Assembly: GCA_903883965.1 (NCBI GenBank)
Contig: CAISCU010000018.1
Location: 1 to 64,000 of the forward strand
Reading direction: 5' to 3'
DNA from: an uncultured Bacteroidota bacterium
GTDB lineage: Bacteria > Bacteroidota > Bacteroidia > UKL13-3
DNA: 64,000 bases
Shown here: positions 16,877 to 26,150 of the stretch, one piece after another
How positions within the stretch are numbered: position 1 is the stretch's first letter
Layout of the letters: each line of letters begins with the position of its first letter
Notes under the pieces: model-generated
Told to the model about the DNA's origin: nothing
What the model saw: the letters and a program-made list of their open reading frames with translations, nothing else
The model's database searches: none
Program-made: the position numbers and the translations under genes

Positions 16877-17755
16877 ATGCAAACATTTACACCCATACAT
16901 TGGAAAGAATACGAATTAATTGATTGTGGCAATTTCGAAAAATTAGAACGCTTTGGCGATTCAATTATCAGGAGGCCAGAACCACAAGCATTGTGGGATA
17001 AGAAGTTTCCTGAAGCCAAATGGAAATCACTCACCGATATTACATTCAAGCAAAAAGGTAGCCATAGCGGAGAATGGATCAATCCTAAAAACAAGCCTGC
17101 AAAATGGAGAATGAAATACCCATTGCGTCAACAACCCATGATATTTAACTTGTCGTTGACTGCATTTAAACATGTAGGCATTTTTCCAGAACAAGCGGCT
17201 AACTGGGATTATATCTATACCAATTTAAAGAAAATTAAAAACGAACAACCTCGTTTTTTAAACTTATTTGCCTATACCGGAGGCGCATCTATTGCTGCAA
17301 AAGCAGCTGGAGCAGATGTAACCCATGTTGACAGTGTAAAGCAAGTGATCAGTTGGAGTCGAGACAATATGGAAGCAAGTGGCTTAACCGATATTCGTTG
17401 GGTGGTTGAAGATGCCATGAAGTTTGTGAAGCGCGAATTAAAAAGAGGTAAAACTTACCATGGCATTATTTTAGATCCTCCAGCTTATGGCATAGGAGCC
17501 AATGGAGAGAGGTGGCAATTAGAGCAACAAATCAATGAATTGTTACACGATGTTGCGGCACTTTTACATCCGCAACAACACTTGCTCATACTCAATGTAT
17601 ATTCAATGGGCTTGAGTGCGTTATTAGTAAAAGGATTGGTAGAAGCCAATTTTCCAATGGCCAAAGAATTAGAAAATGGCGAATTGTATTTACAAGCAAC
17701 ATCAGGTGTTCAATTGCCTTTGGGTATTTTATCAAGATACACACATGGACTTTAG
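16877..17755 (+). CDS. Class I SAM-dependent methyltransferase (RlmI/RlmK-like)
   Basis: A 292-aa methyltransferase related to the 23S rRNA cytosine methyltransferases RlmI/RlmK. The SAM-binding site is seen in FLNLFAYTGGASIAAKAAGA, with the acidic VDSVKQ loop after strand 2 and the catalytic DPPAYG motif for amino/cytosine methylation. The N-terminal region with DSIIRRPEPQALWDKK is typical of the Bacteroidota version, which lacks the PUA domain of E. coli RlmI. The target base is inferred only. It starts 1 bp after rnz, and folA overlaps its 3' end by 11 bp. Confidence 0.85.
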   Translation: MQTFTPIHWKEYELIDCGNFEKLERFGDSIIRRPEPQALWDKKFPEAKWKSLTDITFKQKGSHSGEWINPKNKPAKWRMKYPLRQQPMIFNLSLTAFKHVGIFPEQAANWDYIYTNLKKIKNEQPRFLNLFAYTGGASIAAKAAGADVTHVDSVKQVISWSRDNMEASGLTDIRWVVEDAMKFVKRELKRGKTYHGIILDPPAYGIGANGERWQLEQQINELLHDVAALLHPQQHLLILNVYSMGLSALLVKGLVEANFPMAKELENGELYLQATSGVQLPLGILSRYTHGL

Positions 17756-18254
17756 TTCAACAAAAATAGAGTTGGCAATGGTGGTTGCTGCCGATCAAAA
17801 CAATGGCATTGGAAACAACAATGAATTGCTTTGTCATTTACCAGACGACTTAAAATATTTTAAAAAATTAACTACTAGTTGCTCGGTTATAATGGGTCGA
17901 AAAACATATGAATCCATAGGCCGACCTCTTCCCAACAGAAGAAATATTGTATTGAGTAAAAGCAATTTTAAAGCAGATGGTGTTGAAGTATTTTCATCTA
18001 TTGAGGCCGCATTGAGTACCTTGAGTCAATCAGCCAGCTCTAAAGTATTTATTATTGGAGGGGCACAACTTTATACTCAATGTTTACATCTTGTTCAGCT
18101 AGTTTACTTGACCCGAATTCATGCTCAATTTGAGGCAGATGCATGGTTTCCTGAATTGGCTGTAACCGATTGGAAATGCACCCATTCTGAACGGCATGAA
18201 ACCGACGAAAAACACCTCTATCCATTTAGTTTTGAAACCTATCAAAAAATATAA
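17745..18254 (+). CDS. folA: Dihydrofolate reductase
   Basis: A 169-aa enzyme that reduces dihydrofolate to tetrahydrofolate with NADPH. Start at the ATG at 17745, overlapping the methyltransferase by 11 bp; an internal Met at 17778 is possible. Conserved features: VVAADQNNGIGNNNELLCHLPDDLKYFK (catalytic Asp in the PDD segment), the GRKTYESIGRPLPNRRNIVLS NADPH/folate region, and IIGGAQLY. These match type I chromosomal DHFR. Next comes purD 24 bp downstream; both feed one-carbon and purine metabolism. Confidence 0.95.
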   Translation: MDFSSTKIELAMVVAADQNNGIGNNNELLCHLPDDLKYFKKLTTSCSVIMGRKTYESIGRPLPNRRNIVLSKSNFKADGVEVFSSIEAALSTLSQSASSKVFIIGGAQLYTQCLHLVQLVYLTRIHAQFEADAWFPELAVTDWKCTHSERHETDEKHLYPFSFETYQKI

Positions 18255-18278
18255 TCACACAACTTACTATACGCACAC

Positions 18279-19565
18279 ATGAAAATTGCATTGATTGGTT
18301 CAGGAGGAAGAGAGCATGCTTTTGCACATGCCATTTCAAAAAGTAAACTCCTGACTCATTTATATATTTTACCAGGTAACCCAGGAACAGCTCATTTGGG
18401 TACCAATTTGGCTATTGATACCAATAATTTTAATGCAGTTGCTGAATTTTGTTTAAAAGAACAAATTCAATTATTGGTAGTAGGTCCTGAAGAACCATTG
18501 GTTAATGGACTGAGAGATTTTTTTGAAGCAGATGAGCAATTACGCAAGATAGCTTTTGTTGGCCCTGGTAAAAACGGAGCCATCATGGAAGGCAGCAAAG
18601 ACTGGAGCAAATTGTTTATGCACAAATACGCAATTCCTACAGCTGCTTATCAAACTTTTACAGCAGAAAATTTACAAGCAGGATTAAGCTATATCCAATC
18701 ACATGAACTCCCAATTGTTCTTAAAGCAGATGGTTTAGCTGCAGGAAAAGGTGTACTCATTTGTCAAACCCATGAAGAAGCCTTACATGAATTTGAAGCC
18801 ATGCTCATGAACCATAAATTTGGAACAGCAGGTAACAAAGTGGTGATTGAACAATTTTTAGCTGGTATTGAATGTTCTGTATTTGTGTTGAGTGATGGCA
18901 ATTCCTACCAGATTTTACCAGTTGCAAAAGATTACAAGCGCATTGGAGAAGCTGATACAGGATTAAACACAGGAGGTATGGGAGCTTTGTCTCCAGTTCC
19001 TTTTGCCGACCATACATTCATGCAAAAGGTAGAAGAACGTATAGTTATACCAACTATTGAAGGCTTAAAAAAGGAAGGCATTGTTTACAAAGGATTTATT
19101 TTTATTGGCTTGATCAAAGTCAACAATGAACCATATGTCATTGAATACAATTGCCGCATGGGCGATCCTGAAACCGAAGTGGTATTGCCTCGTATTCAAA
19201 CAGACATGATAGACTTGTTAATGGCAACTGCCAACGGAAACCTGCATACAATCAATTTGCAAATTAATCCGATGCATGCAGCTACAGTGATGTTGGTTGC
19301 AAAAGGTTATCCTGAAGCATACGAAAAAGGAACGTTCATTACCGGAACAGATTTGGTGCAACAAAGTACCATTTATCATGCAGGTACCAAACTAAACGAA
19401 CAAGGCCAACTGCTCAGCAATGGTGGCAGAATAATGGCTTTAACCAGTTTGGCGCCAAGTTTACAAGAGGCAATTGCTTTATCTAATACAGCCGCCAATC
19501 AAATACAATTTTCAAACAAATATTTCCGAACCGATATCGGTTACGAATTCAATACCAACCAATAA
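18279..19565 (+). CDS. purD: Phosphoribosylamine-glycine ligase (GARS)
   Basis: A 428-aa ATP-grasp enzyme that joins glycine to phosphoribosylamine, the second step of purine synthesis. The N domain opens with IALIGSGGREHAFAHA. The ATP-grasp region shows KADGLAAGKGVLIC, IEQFLAGIECSVFVL and the GGMGA loop, and the metal-binding YNCRMGDPETEVVLPR motif is intact. The length is standard for monofunctional PurD. It lies in a plus-strand run after folA and 5 bp before a gamma-carbonic anhydrase gene. purM, a later step, is elsewhere in the window at 36226. Confidence 0.97.
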   Translation: MKIALIGSGGREHAFAHAISKSKLLTHLYILPGNPGTAHLGTNLAIDTNNFNAVAEFCLKEQIQLLVVGPEEPLVNGLRDFFEADEQLRKIAFVGPGKNGAIMEGSKDWSKLFMHKYAIPTAAYQTFTAENLQAGLSYIQSHELPIVLKADGLAAGKGVLICQTHEEALHEFEAMLMNHKFGTAGNKVVIEQFLAGIECSVFVLSDGNSYQILPVAKDYKRIGEADTGLNTGGMGALSPVPFADHTFMQKVEERIVIPTIEGLKKEGIVYKGFIFIGLIKVNNEPYVIEYNCRMGDPETEVVLPRIQTDMIDLLMATANGNLHTINLQINPMHAATVMLVAKGYPEAYEKGTFITGTDLVQQSTIYHAGTKLNEQGQLLSNGGRIMALTSLAPSLQEAIALSNTAANQIQFSNKYFRTDIGYEFNTNQ

Positions 19566-19570
19566 TTGGA

Positions 19571-20089
19571 ATGATGCAAAACCTGAAATTAACCATTCAA
19601 AAAGGCAATGATGTTTGGATTGCTGATACAGCAAGATTAATAGGTAATGTGAGTTTGGGTAACAATTGTTCAGTATGGTACAGTGCTGTTATACGTGCAG
19701 ATGCAGACACTATTATTTTGGGTGAAAGAACCAATATTCAGGATGGTGCAATTGTTCATGTAGATCCTGGATTTCCTGTTCTAACAGGACATGATTGTAT
19801 TGTAGGACACGGCGCTATCATTCATGGTGCACAATTAGGTAATCATGTATTAATTGGTATGCATGCAACCGTTTTAAATGGTGCTGTAATAGGAGATTTT
19901 TGTATTGTTGGAGCGCATGCTTTGGTTACAGAGGGCATGCAAGTTCCTGCTTATTCAGTTGTAATGGGTGCGCCTGCCCGTGTGGTTAAAACCATTACTG
20001 CTGAACAAATAGAAAAACTCCATAAAAATGCCCAAGCCTATGTAGATTTAGGGCTACAATATTTAGAAGAATTTGGTCCATCAATTTAA
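19571..20089 (+). CDS. Gamma-carbonic anhydrase family hexapeptide protein
   Basis: A 172-aa left-handed beta-helix protein built from hexapeptide repeats (for example LIGNVSLGNN, VLNGAVIGDF). It belongs to the gamma-carbonic anhydrase family, related to YrdA/PaaY/CaiE. Likely metal histidines are in AIVHVDP and the GHGAIIHG segment. Some members hydrate CO2 while others have no shown activity, so the reaction is inferred. A second ATG follows the first immediately (19571 and 19574). The gene lies 5 bp after purD and 9 bp before the amylase gene. Confidence 0.9.
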   Translation: MMQNLKLTIQKGNDVWIADTARLIGNVSLGNNCSVWYSAVIRADADTIILGERTNIQDGAIVHVDPGFPVLTGHDCIVGHGAIIHGAQLGNHVLIGMHATVLNGAVIGDFCIVGAHALVTEGMQVPAYSVVMGAPARVVKTITAEQIEKLHKNAQAYVDLGLQYLEEFGPSI

Positions 20090-20098
20090 TTCAAACTT

Positions 20099-21952
20099 AT
20101 GAAAATGAAATTCCTGTTCTTAGCTGTTTTGGCTATATTTCAATTCCAATTTTTATTTGCACAATCCCCAACTATTAAGCGTATTGATCCTCCCAATTGG
20201 TGGAACAATCTTCAAAATAAAGAGTTACAATTGTGTGTCTATGGCACAAATACAGTTGCTTTTGACGTGTCTACACAAACGGCCAATGTGGTTATTTCTA
20301 AAATAGAAAAAACAGAAAATCCCAATTTCATATTTGTGTATTTGAATTTAGAGGCATATGCTGGTTCAGAGATTGTATTGGATTTTTCATTCAAAGGAAA
20401 ACATGTTTTTAAAAAATACGAAACACCTAAACTCGAAAAACAATACAGTGCTGTCAATGAAAAAGATGTGATGTATTTGGTGTTCCCTGACCGATTTGCC
20501 AATGGCAACCCTTCCAATGATGTCATAAAAGGATTGAGTGAAAAAACCAAAGATAGGGCCAATTTAGGGGGGCGACATGGTGGCGATTTAGCGGGCATTT
20601 TGCAACACCTCAATTACATTCAAGAAATGGGGAATACAACTTTGTGGCTCAATCCAACATTGATCAATGATGAAGATGCATATAGTTACCATGGTTATGC
20701 ATTAACCGATCATTATTTAACAGACCCACGGTTTGGTACAAATGATGATTATAAAAAAATAGGAGCCGAACTTCACAAGAAAAACATGAAATTAGTGATG
20801 GACTTGGTTCCCAATCATGTTGGTATCAAACATTGGATGGTATTAGACCCCCCTCAGAAAAATTGGCTCAATCAATGGCCTGAATTTACCAGAACCAATT
20901 ACCGTGCAACTACCAAAAATGATCCTTATGCAAGTGACTACGATCGTAAAAAAATGGTTGATGGTTGGTTTGATGGACACATGCCTGATTTGAATCAACG
21001 CAATCCGTTGTTGGCAACTTACCTGATGCAAAGTTATTTATGGTGGATCAATTATGCAGGAATTGATGGATTTAGAATTGATACTTACAGTTACAATGAT
21101 TTTGAATTTATGAATCATTGTTTGGCATACATTAAAAAAGATTATCCTGATTTTTGGACCACTGGAGAAATTTGGGAACAGGGTGGGGTTATGCACTTGG
21201 CAGCTTTCACCGAAAAGAATGCTTTCTCCAAAGCCCCAGCAGGAGCAGAACTTACCAGTGCCATTGATTTTCATTTGTATTGGGCCATGCTAGAAGCCAT
21301 GAACCAAGATCCTAAATGGGATGCAGGTTTGGCAAAAGTATATTATGTTTTGACCCAAGATGGCTTGTACAACAATCCGGCTAAGAATTTAATTTTTTTA
21401 GACAACCATGATATCAATAGAATTTATACAGAATTAAAAGAAGATTACAACAAATGGAAAATGGCCATGGCCATGTTATTTACCATGCGTGGCATTCCTT
21501 GTTTGTATTATGGCACAGAATTGTTGTTTACCAATCCAATTCCAAGAACCAATGATGGCCAAATTAGACAAGATTTTCCTGGAGGTTGGGTAGCTGATAC
21601 GCTCAATAAATTTATTACAAATGGAAGAACAGCTCAAGAGCAAGCAGCTTTTTTATTTACGCAGAAATTGATCCAACTCAGAAAAACACAGGATGTTTTA
21701 ACTACAGGAAAAACCATGCAGTTTACACCTGAAGAAAACCATTATGAATATTTTAGGTACAATGACAATGCTTGTTTTATGATTGTCTTTAACAGAGGAG
21801 CAAAAGAATTAAACTTGACAACTGAGCGTTATGCTGAAAGAATGCAGCATTTTACTTCGGGTTATGACCATTTTCATGATGAAAACATTGCTGATTTAAA
21901 AATACTTCATATACCTGCCAATTCATGCAGAATCATTGAACTCAAACCTTAG
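20099..21952 (+). CDS. GH13 alpha-amylase / cyclomaltodextrinase-like, secreted
   Basis: A 617-aa exported starch- or maltodextrin-hydrolase. The signal peptide spans about 1-21 (ending FA-Q). An N-terminal Ig-like domain of the cyclomaltodextrinase type (about 23-115) precedes the (beta/alpha)8 barrel. Catalytic residues are visible: nucleophile D328 in GFRIDTY, acid/base E357 in TTGEIW, and D438 in LDNHD; region I is DLVPNH at 235-240. A C-terminal beta domain closes the protein. The layout is that of SusA-type neopullulanases, but no SusC/SusD pair is present, so it is not in a classic starch utilisation locus. Periplasmic location is inferred. Confidence 0.92.
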   Translation: MKMKFLFLAVLAIFQFQFLFAQSPTIKRIDPPNWWNNLQNKELQLCVYGTNTVAFDVSTQTANVVISKIEKTENPNFIFVYLNLEAYAGSEIVLDFSFKGKHVFKKYETPKLEKQYSAVNEKDVMYLVFPDRFANGNPSNDVIKGLSEKTKDRANLGGRHGGDLAGILQHLNYIQEMGNTTLWLNPTLINDEDAYSYHGYALTDHYLTDPRFGTNDDYKKIGAELHKKNMKLVMDLVPNHVGIKHWMVLDPPQKNWLNQWPEFTRTNYRATTKNDPYASDYDRKKMVDGWFDGHMPDLNQRNPLLATYLMQSYLWWINYAGIDGFRIDTYSYNDFEFMNHCLAYIKKDYPDFWTTGEIWEQGGVMHLAAFTEKNAFSKAPAGAELTSAIDFHLYWAMLEAMNQDPKWDAGLAKVYYVLTQDGLYNNPAKNLIFLDNHDINRIYTELKEDYNKWKMAMAMLFTMRGIPCLYYGTELLFTNPIPRTNDGQIRQDFPGGWVADTLNKFITNGRTAQEQAAFLFTQKLIQLRKTQDVLTTGKTMQFTPEENHYEYFRYNDNACFMIVFNRGAKELNLTTERYAERMQHFTSGYDHFHDENIADLKILHIPANSCRIIELKP

Positions 21953-22002
21953 GGTAACTTTTAATAGGGTATTCAAGCTTTTTCAACTTATTTCGCAAGC
22001 AT

Positions 22003-23370
22003 ATGAGCACATCAATCTATCAACAATACAAACCCTATTTTAGTAAAATTCTTTCGCTGAGCTATCCAATTGTTATTGGTCAGTTAGGCATTGTATTGAT
22101 GGGTGTAGCTGATGTGGTAATGGTTGGTAAATTAGAACCCATTAACTTGGCAGCCGTTTCATTGGCCAATTCTGTTTATTTTCTATTGGCCATTGTTGGA
22201 ATTGGAACTTTAACAGCAATATCACCCTTGGTTGCAAAAGCAAAAGCAGAAGGGCACAACAATGAGTGTGCATTTCTATTCAGAGATGGCTTAAAAGCAT
22301 CAGCTGTATTGGGATTTATTTTAATGGCAGGGATTTGGATATTAACTACCAACCTAGAATGGTTTAAACAAACAAATGAAGTAACAGCACTTACTAAAAA
22401 TTATTTACACTTACTCAATATTGGTACTTTGCCCATGTTGTTTTTTCTTGCGTTAAAACAATTTAGCGATGGATTAAGCATTACTAAACCGGCAGCTATA
22501 ATTACCATTTTAGCAGTTGCATTAAATGTGTTTATTAACTGGTTGTTAATTTATGGCAATTGGGGTTTCCCAGCTATGGGTTTATTAGGTACAGGTGTTG
22601 CTACGACTGTTTCTAGATTTGCTATGGCTTTTGCCATGCTTTGGTATGTGCTTAAAAATGTACGCTATAAGCATGAAATTAAAATCAAAGATGCCAAAAC
22701 CAATGACAAAGGGTTACAGCAAATTTTTGCCATTGGTTTGCCTTCAGGTTTTCAGTATTTTTTTGAGGTAGGCGCCTTTGCATTTGCTGCCATTATGATT
22801 GGTTGGATAGGCGCAACTGAGTTGGCCGCACATCAGGTTGCCATAAATATTGCCTCTGTTACTTATATGATTGCAACAGGGCTATCTGCTGCAGGTTCAA
22901 TTGCTGTAGGTGATGCGTTGGGTAGAAGAAACAGAAAAGACATTCAGCAATCAGGTTATGCCGCCATGATTTTAGCAGCAGTATTTATGGGTTTTTGTGC
23001 TTTGCTTTTTAGCTTATTTACCCAACAAATTGTTGGCTTTTATATTCAAGACCAAGCTGTTTCAAATATGGCTCAAACCCTCATTATTATAGCTGCATTT
23101 TTTCAATTAAGCGATGGCATTCAATGTGTTGGTTTGGGTGTTTTAAGGGGTATAGGCGACACCAAGGTGCCAACATTAATTGCAATAGTTGCATATTGGG
23201 TAATAGGAATACCAATTGGATACTACCTTGGATTTTACACCTCATTTGGTTTAAATGGCGTATGGATTGCTTTGTCAATTGGCTTAACATTTTCAGCATT
23301 GTTTTTAAGTTTTAGATTCAATAGAAGAAGCCGCCTCATCCAATTACACGAAAGCAATCATGCAGGATAA
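22003..23370 (+). CDS. MATE family efflux transporter
   Basis: A 455-aa inner-membrane protein with about 12 hydrophobic helices in the two six-helix bundles of MATE transporters, which export drugs or metabolites in exchange for Na+ or H+. The N-terminal half has the family pattern SYPIVIGQLGIVLMGVADVVMVGKL, and the second half begins near GLPSGFQYFFEVGAFAFAA. It is most like the NorM branch. Its last 11 bp overlap the start of the next transporter gene, suggesting translational coupling. The substrate is unknown. Confidence 0.92.
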   Translation: MSTSIYQQYKPYFSKILSLSYPIVIGQLGIVLMGVADVVMVGKLEPINLAAVSLANSVYFLLAIVGIGTLTAISPLVAKAKAEGHNNECAFLFRDGLKASAVLGFILMAGIWILTTNLEWFKQTNEVTALTKNYLHLLNIGTLPMLFFLALKQFSDGLSITKPAAIITILAVALNVFINWLLIYGNWGFPAMGLLGTGVATTVSRFAMAFAMLWYVLKNVRYKHEIKIKDAKTNDKGLQQIFAIGLPSGFQYFFEVGAFAFAAIMIGWIGATELAAHQVAINIASVTYMIATGLSAAGSIAVGDALGRRNRKDIQQSGYAAMILAAVFMGFCALLFSLFTQQIVGFYIQDQAVSNMAQTLIIIAAFFQLSDGIQCVGLGVLRGIGDTKVPTLIAIVAYWVIGIPIGYYLGFYTSFGLNGVWIALSIGLTFSALFLSFRFNRRSRLIQLHESNHAG

Positions 23371-24244
23371 ACAAACCCGCATTCAAGTTCATTTAGCCTT
23401 GGTATTGGTTTCATTGATATATGGGGCCACATTTACAATTGCTAAAATGGCCATGCCTCAATACATACAACCATTTGGTTTTATTTTATTAAGGGTTTCT
23501 GTAGCTGCAGTTTGTATTGGTGCATTTCACTTGATAAAAGTAAAAGACAAAAAAGTAGAAAGACAAGATTTGTTTCCATTATTTGTTTCTGCAATTTTTG
23601 GGGTTGCTGCCAATATGCTGTTGTTTTTTAAAGGCCTATCTATTACCACACCAATTAATGGAGCAGTACTCATGCTCAATACCCCCATATTTGTTATTTT
23701 ATTTGCGGCAATATGGCTCAAAGAAAGCTTGAGTATGGCTAAAATAGGAGGCATGCTCATGGCAGCTTTTGGTGCTATTTTACTCATGGGAGGTATGCGT
23801 TTTAATTTTGGAATGCACACCGTTTTAGGCGATGTTTTTGTTATGTTGAATGCAATTATTTATGCATTTTACTTGGTTTATGCCAAACACCTGATGAAAA
23901 AATACCACCCATTAACTGTTACTAAATATGCTTTTGTATTTGGTTTTTTTATGGTATTGCCTTTTGGTTTTTCAGAATTAAAAGCAGTTGATTTTATGCA
24001 ATTACCCTTGCAAATTTGGCTCATATTGTTATTTGTGACCATAGGTTCAACTTTTGTAACTTATGTGTTAAATGCTTATGCCCTTAAACATGCCAGTTCG
24101 GGATTGGTAGGCTCTTATATTTATTTACAACCTGTAATGGCAGCTTTGATAGCAGTTATTTCTGGTCATGATGTATTGACTACAGAAAAAATATTGAGCA
24201 TGCTTGTCATATTTACAGGCTTGTTCATCGCTGCTAGAAAGTAA
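23360..24244 (+). CDS. DMT superfamily transporter (EamA)
   Basis: A 294-aa inner-membrane protein with ten predicted helices arranged as two EamA repeats (about 8-140 and 152-292), typical of drug/metabolite transporters. Landmarks are the first repeat GATFTIAKMAMPQYIQP and the terminal SGLVGSYIYLQPVMAALIAV, which matches the conserved end of the second repeat. It overlaps the MATE gene by 11 bp. The transported compound cannot be deduced. Confidence 0.9.
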   Translation: MQDKQTRIQVHLALVLVSLIYGATFTIAKMAMPQYIQPFGFILLRVSVAAVCIGAFHLIKVKDKKVERQDLFPLFVSAIFGVAANMLLFFKGLSITTPINGAVLMLNTPIFVILFAAIWLKESLSMAKIGGMLMAAFGAILLMGGMRFNFGMHTVLGDVFVMLNAIIYAFYLVYAKHLMKKYHPLTVTKYAFVFGFFMVLPFGFSELKAVDFMQLPLQIWLILLFVTIGSTFVTYVLNAYALKHASSGLVGSYIYLQPVMAALIAVISGHDVLTTEKILSMLVIFTGLFIAARK

Positions 24245-24309
24245 GTTTCTAGTGAATTTTAATTGGCTCATACTTACAATTGCTCTAAAATTATCCGTAA
24301 TTTGTTGCC

Positions 24310-25179
24310 ATGGTAAAATCAATGACAGGCTATGGCCACGCAGAACAAGATTTTGAAAGATTTCAATGCAAAGTTGAGATCAAATCATTGAACAGTAAAT
24401 TCTTTGAATTGAATGTTCGTTTGCCGCGCAGTATTCAAAACAAGGAAATAGAACTGCGCAGAGACTTGCAAAAGAAATTAGAAAGAGGAACTGTTTCTAT
24501 TTTTATACATGTTCAATACAAAAATGCAGAAGACAAAGTTGCTCCACTCAATTTAGATGTGGCAGAATATTATTTGAATACCTTAAATCAGTTGGCACAC
24601 AAATCAGGCAAAACAAGTGAGCAATTGTTTAACAGTATTTTTGAATTTCCGAATATCCTTTCACAAAGAGACGATGATGAAAACGATAACGATTACAAGC
24701 AAATTCAAGAATGTATACATGCTGCTTTTTTATCATTTGATGGATTTAGAAAACAAGAAGGAAAAATGCTCTATGAAGAATTACTTAAAATGGTAGTTAG
24801 AATAGAAGAAAAAATGCACGAGTTAGATAGTTTTGAAATTGAACGCATAGAAATGGTTAAAGAGCGTTTGAACAAAGAAATTGGCAAACTTTCTACTGAA
24901 TTGGTTGACCGAAATCGTTTTGAACAAGAGCTCATTTATTTTTTAGAAAAATTAGACATTAGCGAAGAAAAAGCGCGTTTAAAACAACATTGCAATTATT
25001 TCAGAGAAACCATGCTTGAGTTGAGCAGTGGAAAAAAATTGGGTTTCATTGCTCAAGAAATGGGCCGTGAAATCAATACAATAGGTTCTAAAAGCAACCA
25101 TTCCCAAATGCAACGAAAAGTAGTTGAAATGAAAGATGAACTTGAAAAAATCAAAGAGCAAATCAACAATATTTTATAG
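24310..25179 (+). CDS. YicC family endoribonuclease
   Basis: A 289-aa cytosolic protein of the YicC/YloC family, which includes an endoribonuclease in E. coli. The N-terminal signature MVKSMTGYGHAE and SLNSKFFELNVRLP is clear, and the C-terminal DUF1732 part has KARLKQHCNYFRETML and GKKLGFIAQEMGREINTIGSK. The length is standard. It is followed within 8 bp by a 2-TM protein gene and then gmk and nadD; yicC next to gmk is a widespread conserved pairing. Confidence 0.92.
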   Translation: MVKSMTGYGHAEQDFERFQCKVEIKSLNSKFFELNVRLPRSIQNKEIELRRDLQKKLERGTVSIFIHVQYKNAEDKVAPLNLDVAEYYLNTLNQLAHKSGKTSEQLFNSIFEFPNILSQRDDDENDNDYKQIQECIHAAFLSFDGFRKQEGKMLYEELLKMVVRIEEKMHELDSFEIERIEMVKERLNKEIGKLSTELVDRNRFEQELIYFLEKLDISEEKARLKQHCNYFRETMLELSSGKKLGFIAQEMGREINTIGSKSNHSQMQRKVVEMKDELEKIKEQINNIL

Positions 25180-25187
25180 ACTTATAC

Positions 25188-25538
25188 ATGCGCTTTGAAT
25201 CAGGTAATCAAGAATTGGCTACTAAAAAGAAGTTCGTTTTGCGTATGTTTAAATACATGCTCTTGGCAGGATTATTGGTAATTGGTTCAGCGGCAATTGG
25301 TACTTTAGGATATATGTATTTTGCCAATTTAGATAGTTTAGATAGTTTTCATATGGCCTGTTTAATCTTAACAGGAATGGGGCCAGTAGTTGAAATGAAA
25401 ACTACTGCTGCCAAATTGTTTTCTTCATTTTATGCATTGTACAGTGGAGTGGCATTTTTAAGTATAACAGCGGTATTTTTTGCTCCATTGGTTCACCGCC
25501 TATTGCATGTCTTAAATATTGACGACAAAGAAGATTAA
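25188..25538 (+). CDS. Two-TM K+ channel-like protein with altered selectivity filter
   Basis: A 116-aa membrane protein with hydrophobic helices at about 24-48 and 86-107. Between them lies a pore-like segment, LILTGMGPVVEMKTTAAKLFSSFYALYSG in outline (two parts at about 62-90), which follows the spacing of a 2-TM potassium channel: pore helix, T-x-G-x-G filter, then T-T-x-x-x-K-L-F-x-x-x-Y-A-L. The usual VGYGD is replaced by GMGPV, so potassium selectivity is doubtful. No cytosolic RCK domain is present. It sits between yicC and gmk in a compact plus-strand run. Channel relationship is my inference from pattern; the function is unknown. Confidence 0.6.
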   Translation: MRFESGNQELATKKKFVLRMFKYMLLAGLLVIGSAAIGTLGYMYFANLDSLDSFHMACLILTGMGPVVEMKTTAAKLFSSFYALYSGVAFLSITAVFFAPLVHRLLHVLNIDDKED

Positions 25539-25584
25539 ATGAGGTTTTTATTTCTAATATACTAAGTGTTAATTCGTAACCTCA

Positions 25585-26148
25585 ATGAATAAAGTAATTA
25601 TATTTTGCGCCCCTTCTGGCAGTGGAAAAACAACCATTGTAAAACATTTACTTAAAAATGATCCGCGTTTGCAATTTTCTGTTTCAGCATGTACAAGAGC
25701 CAAAAGAGATGCAGAAGTAGATGGCAAAGATTATTATTTTTTGAGCAAAGAATTATTTGCAGAAAAAGTAAGACACAATGAGTTTTTAGAATATGAAGAA
25801 GTGTATGGAGGTAACTTTTATGGTACACTCAAGTCTGAAATAGAACGAATTTGGGCAAAGGGTAAGGTAGTGTTATTTGATGTTGATGTAGTAGGAGGTT
25901 TAAATATTAAAAAATATTATGGAGACCAAGCCCTAGCTGTTTTTGTGAAACCACCTGATGTAGCAACTTTGGAATTGCGTTTAAGGCACCGTTCTACCGA
26001 AACAGATGAAACATTACGTATACGCGTAGAAAAAGCAGTTGAAGAGCTTAAATTTGAAAGCCAGTTCGAACGTGTTTTGTTGAACGACCATTTAGAGACA
26101 GCTTTAGAAAAAGCCAGTATGTTGGTAAACGACTTTATTAGTAAGTAA
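25585..26148 (+). CDS. gmk: Guanylate kinase
   Basis: A 187-aa enzyme converting GMP to GDP with ATP. The P-loop APSGSGKTT is at 9-17, followed by the GMP-binding stretch SVSACTRAKRDAEVDGKDYYFLS and EYEEVYGGNFYGT. The LID region RLRHRSTETDETLRIRV is present. It lies 2 bp before nadD and downstream of yicC and the channel-like gene, a common nucleotide-metabolism neighbourhood in this phylum. Confidence 0.97.
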   Translation: MNKVIIFCAPSGSGKTTIVKHLLKNDPRLQFSVSACTRAKRDAEVDGKDYYFLSKELFAEKVRHNEFLEYEEVYGGNFYGTLKSEIERIWAKGKVVLFDVDVVGGLNIKKYYGDQALAVFVKPPDVATLELRLRHRSTETDETLRIRVEKAVEELKFESQFERVLLNDHLETALEKASMLVNDFISK

Positions 26149-26150
26149 AC

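Noticed and set aside
20099-21952. Starch utilisation (Sus) locus
   Set aside because: Only the amylase is present; no SusC/SusD pair or regulator lies beside it.
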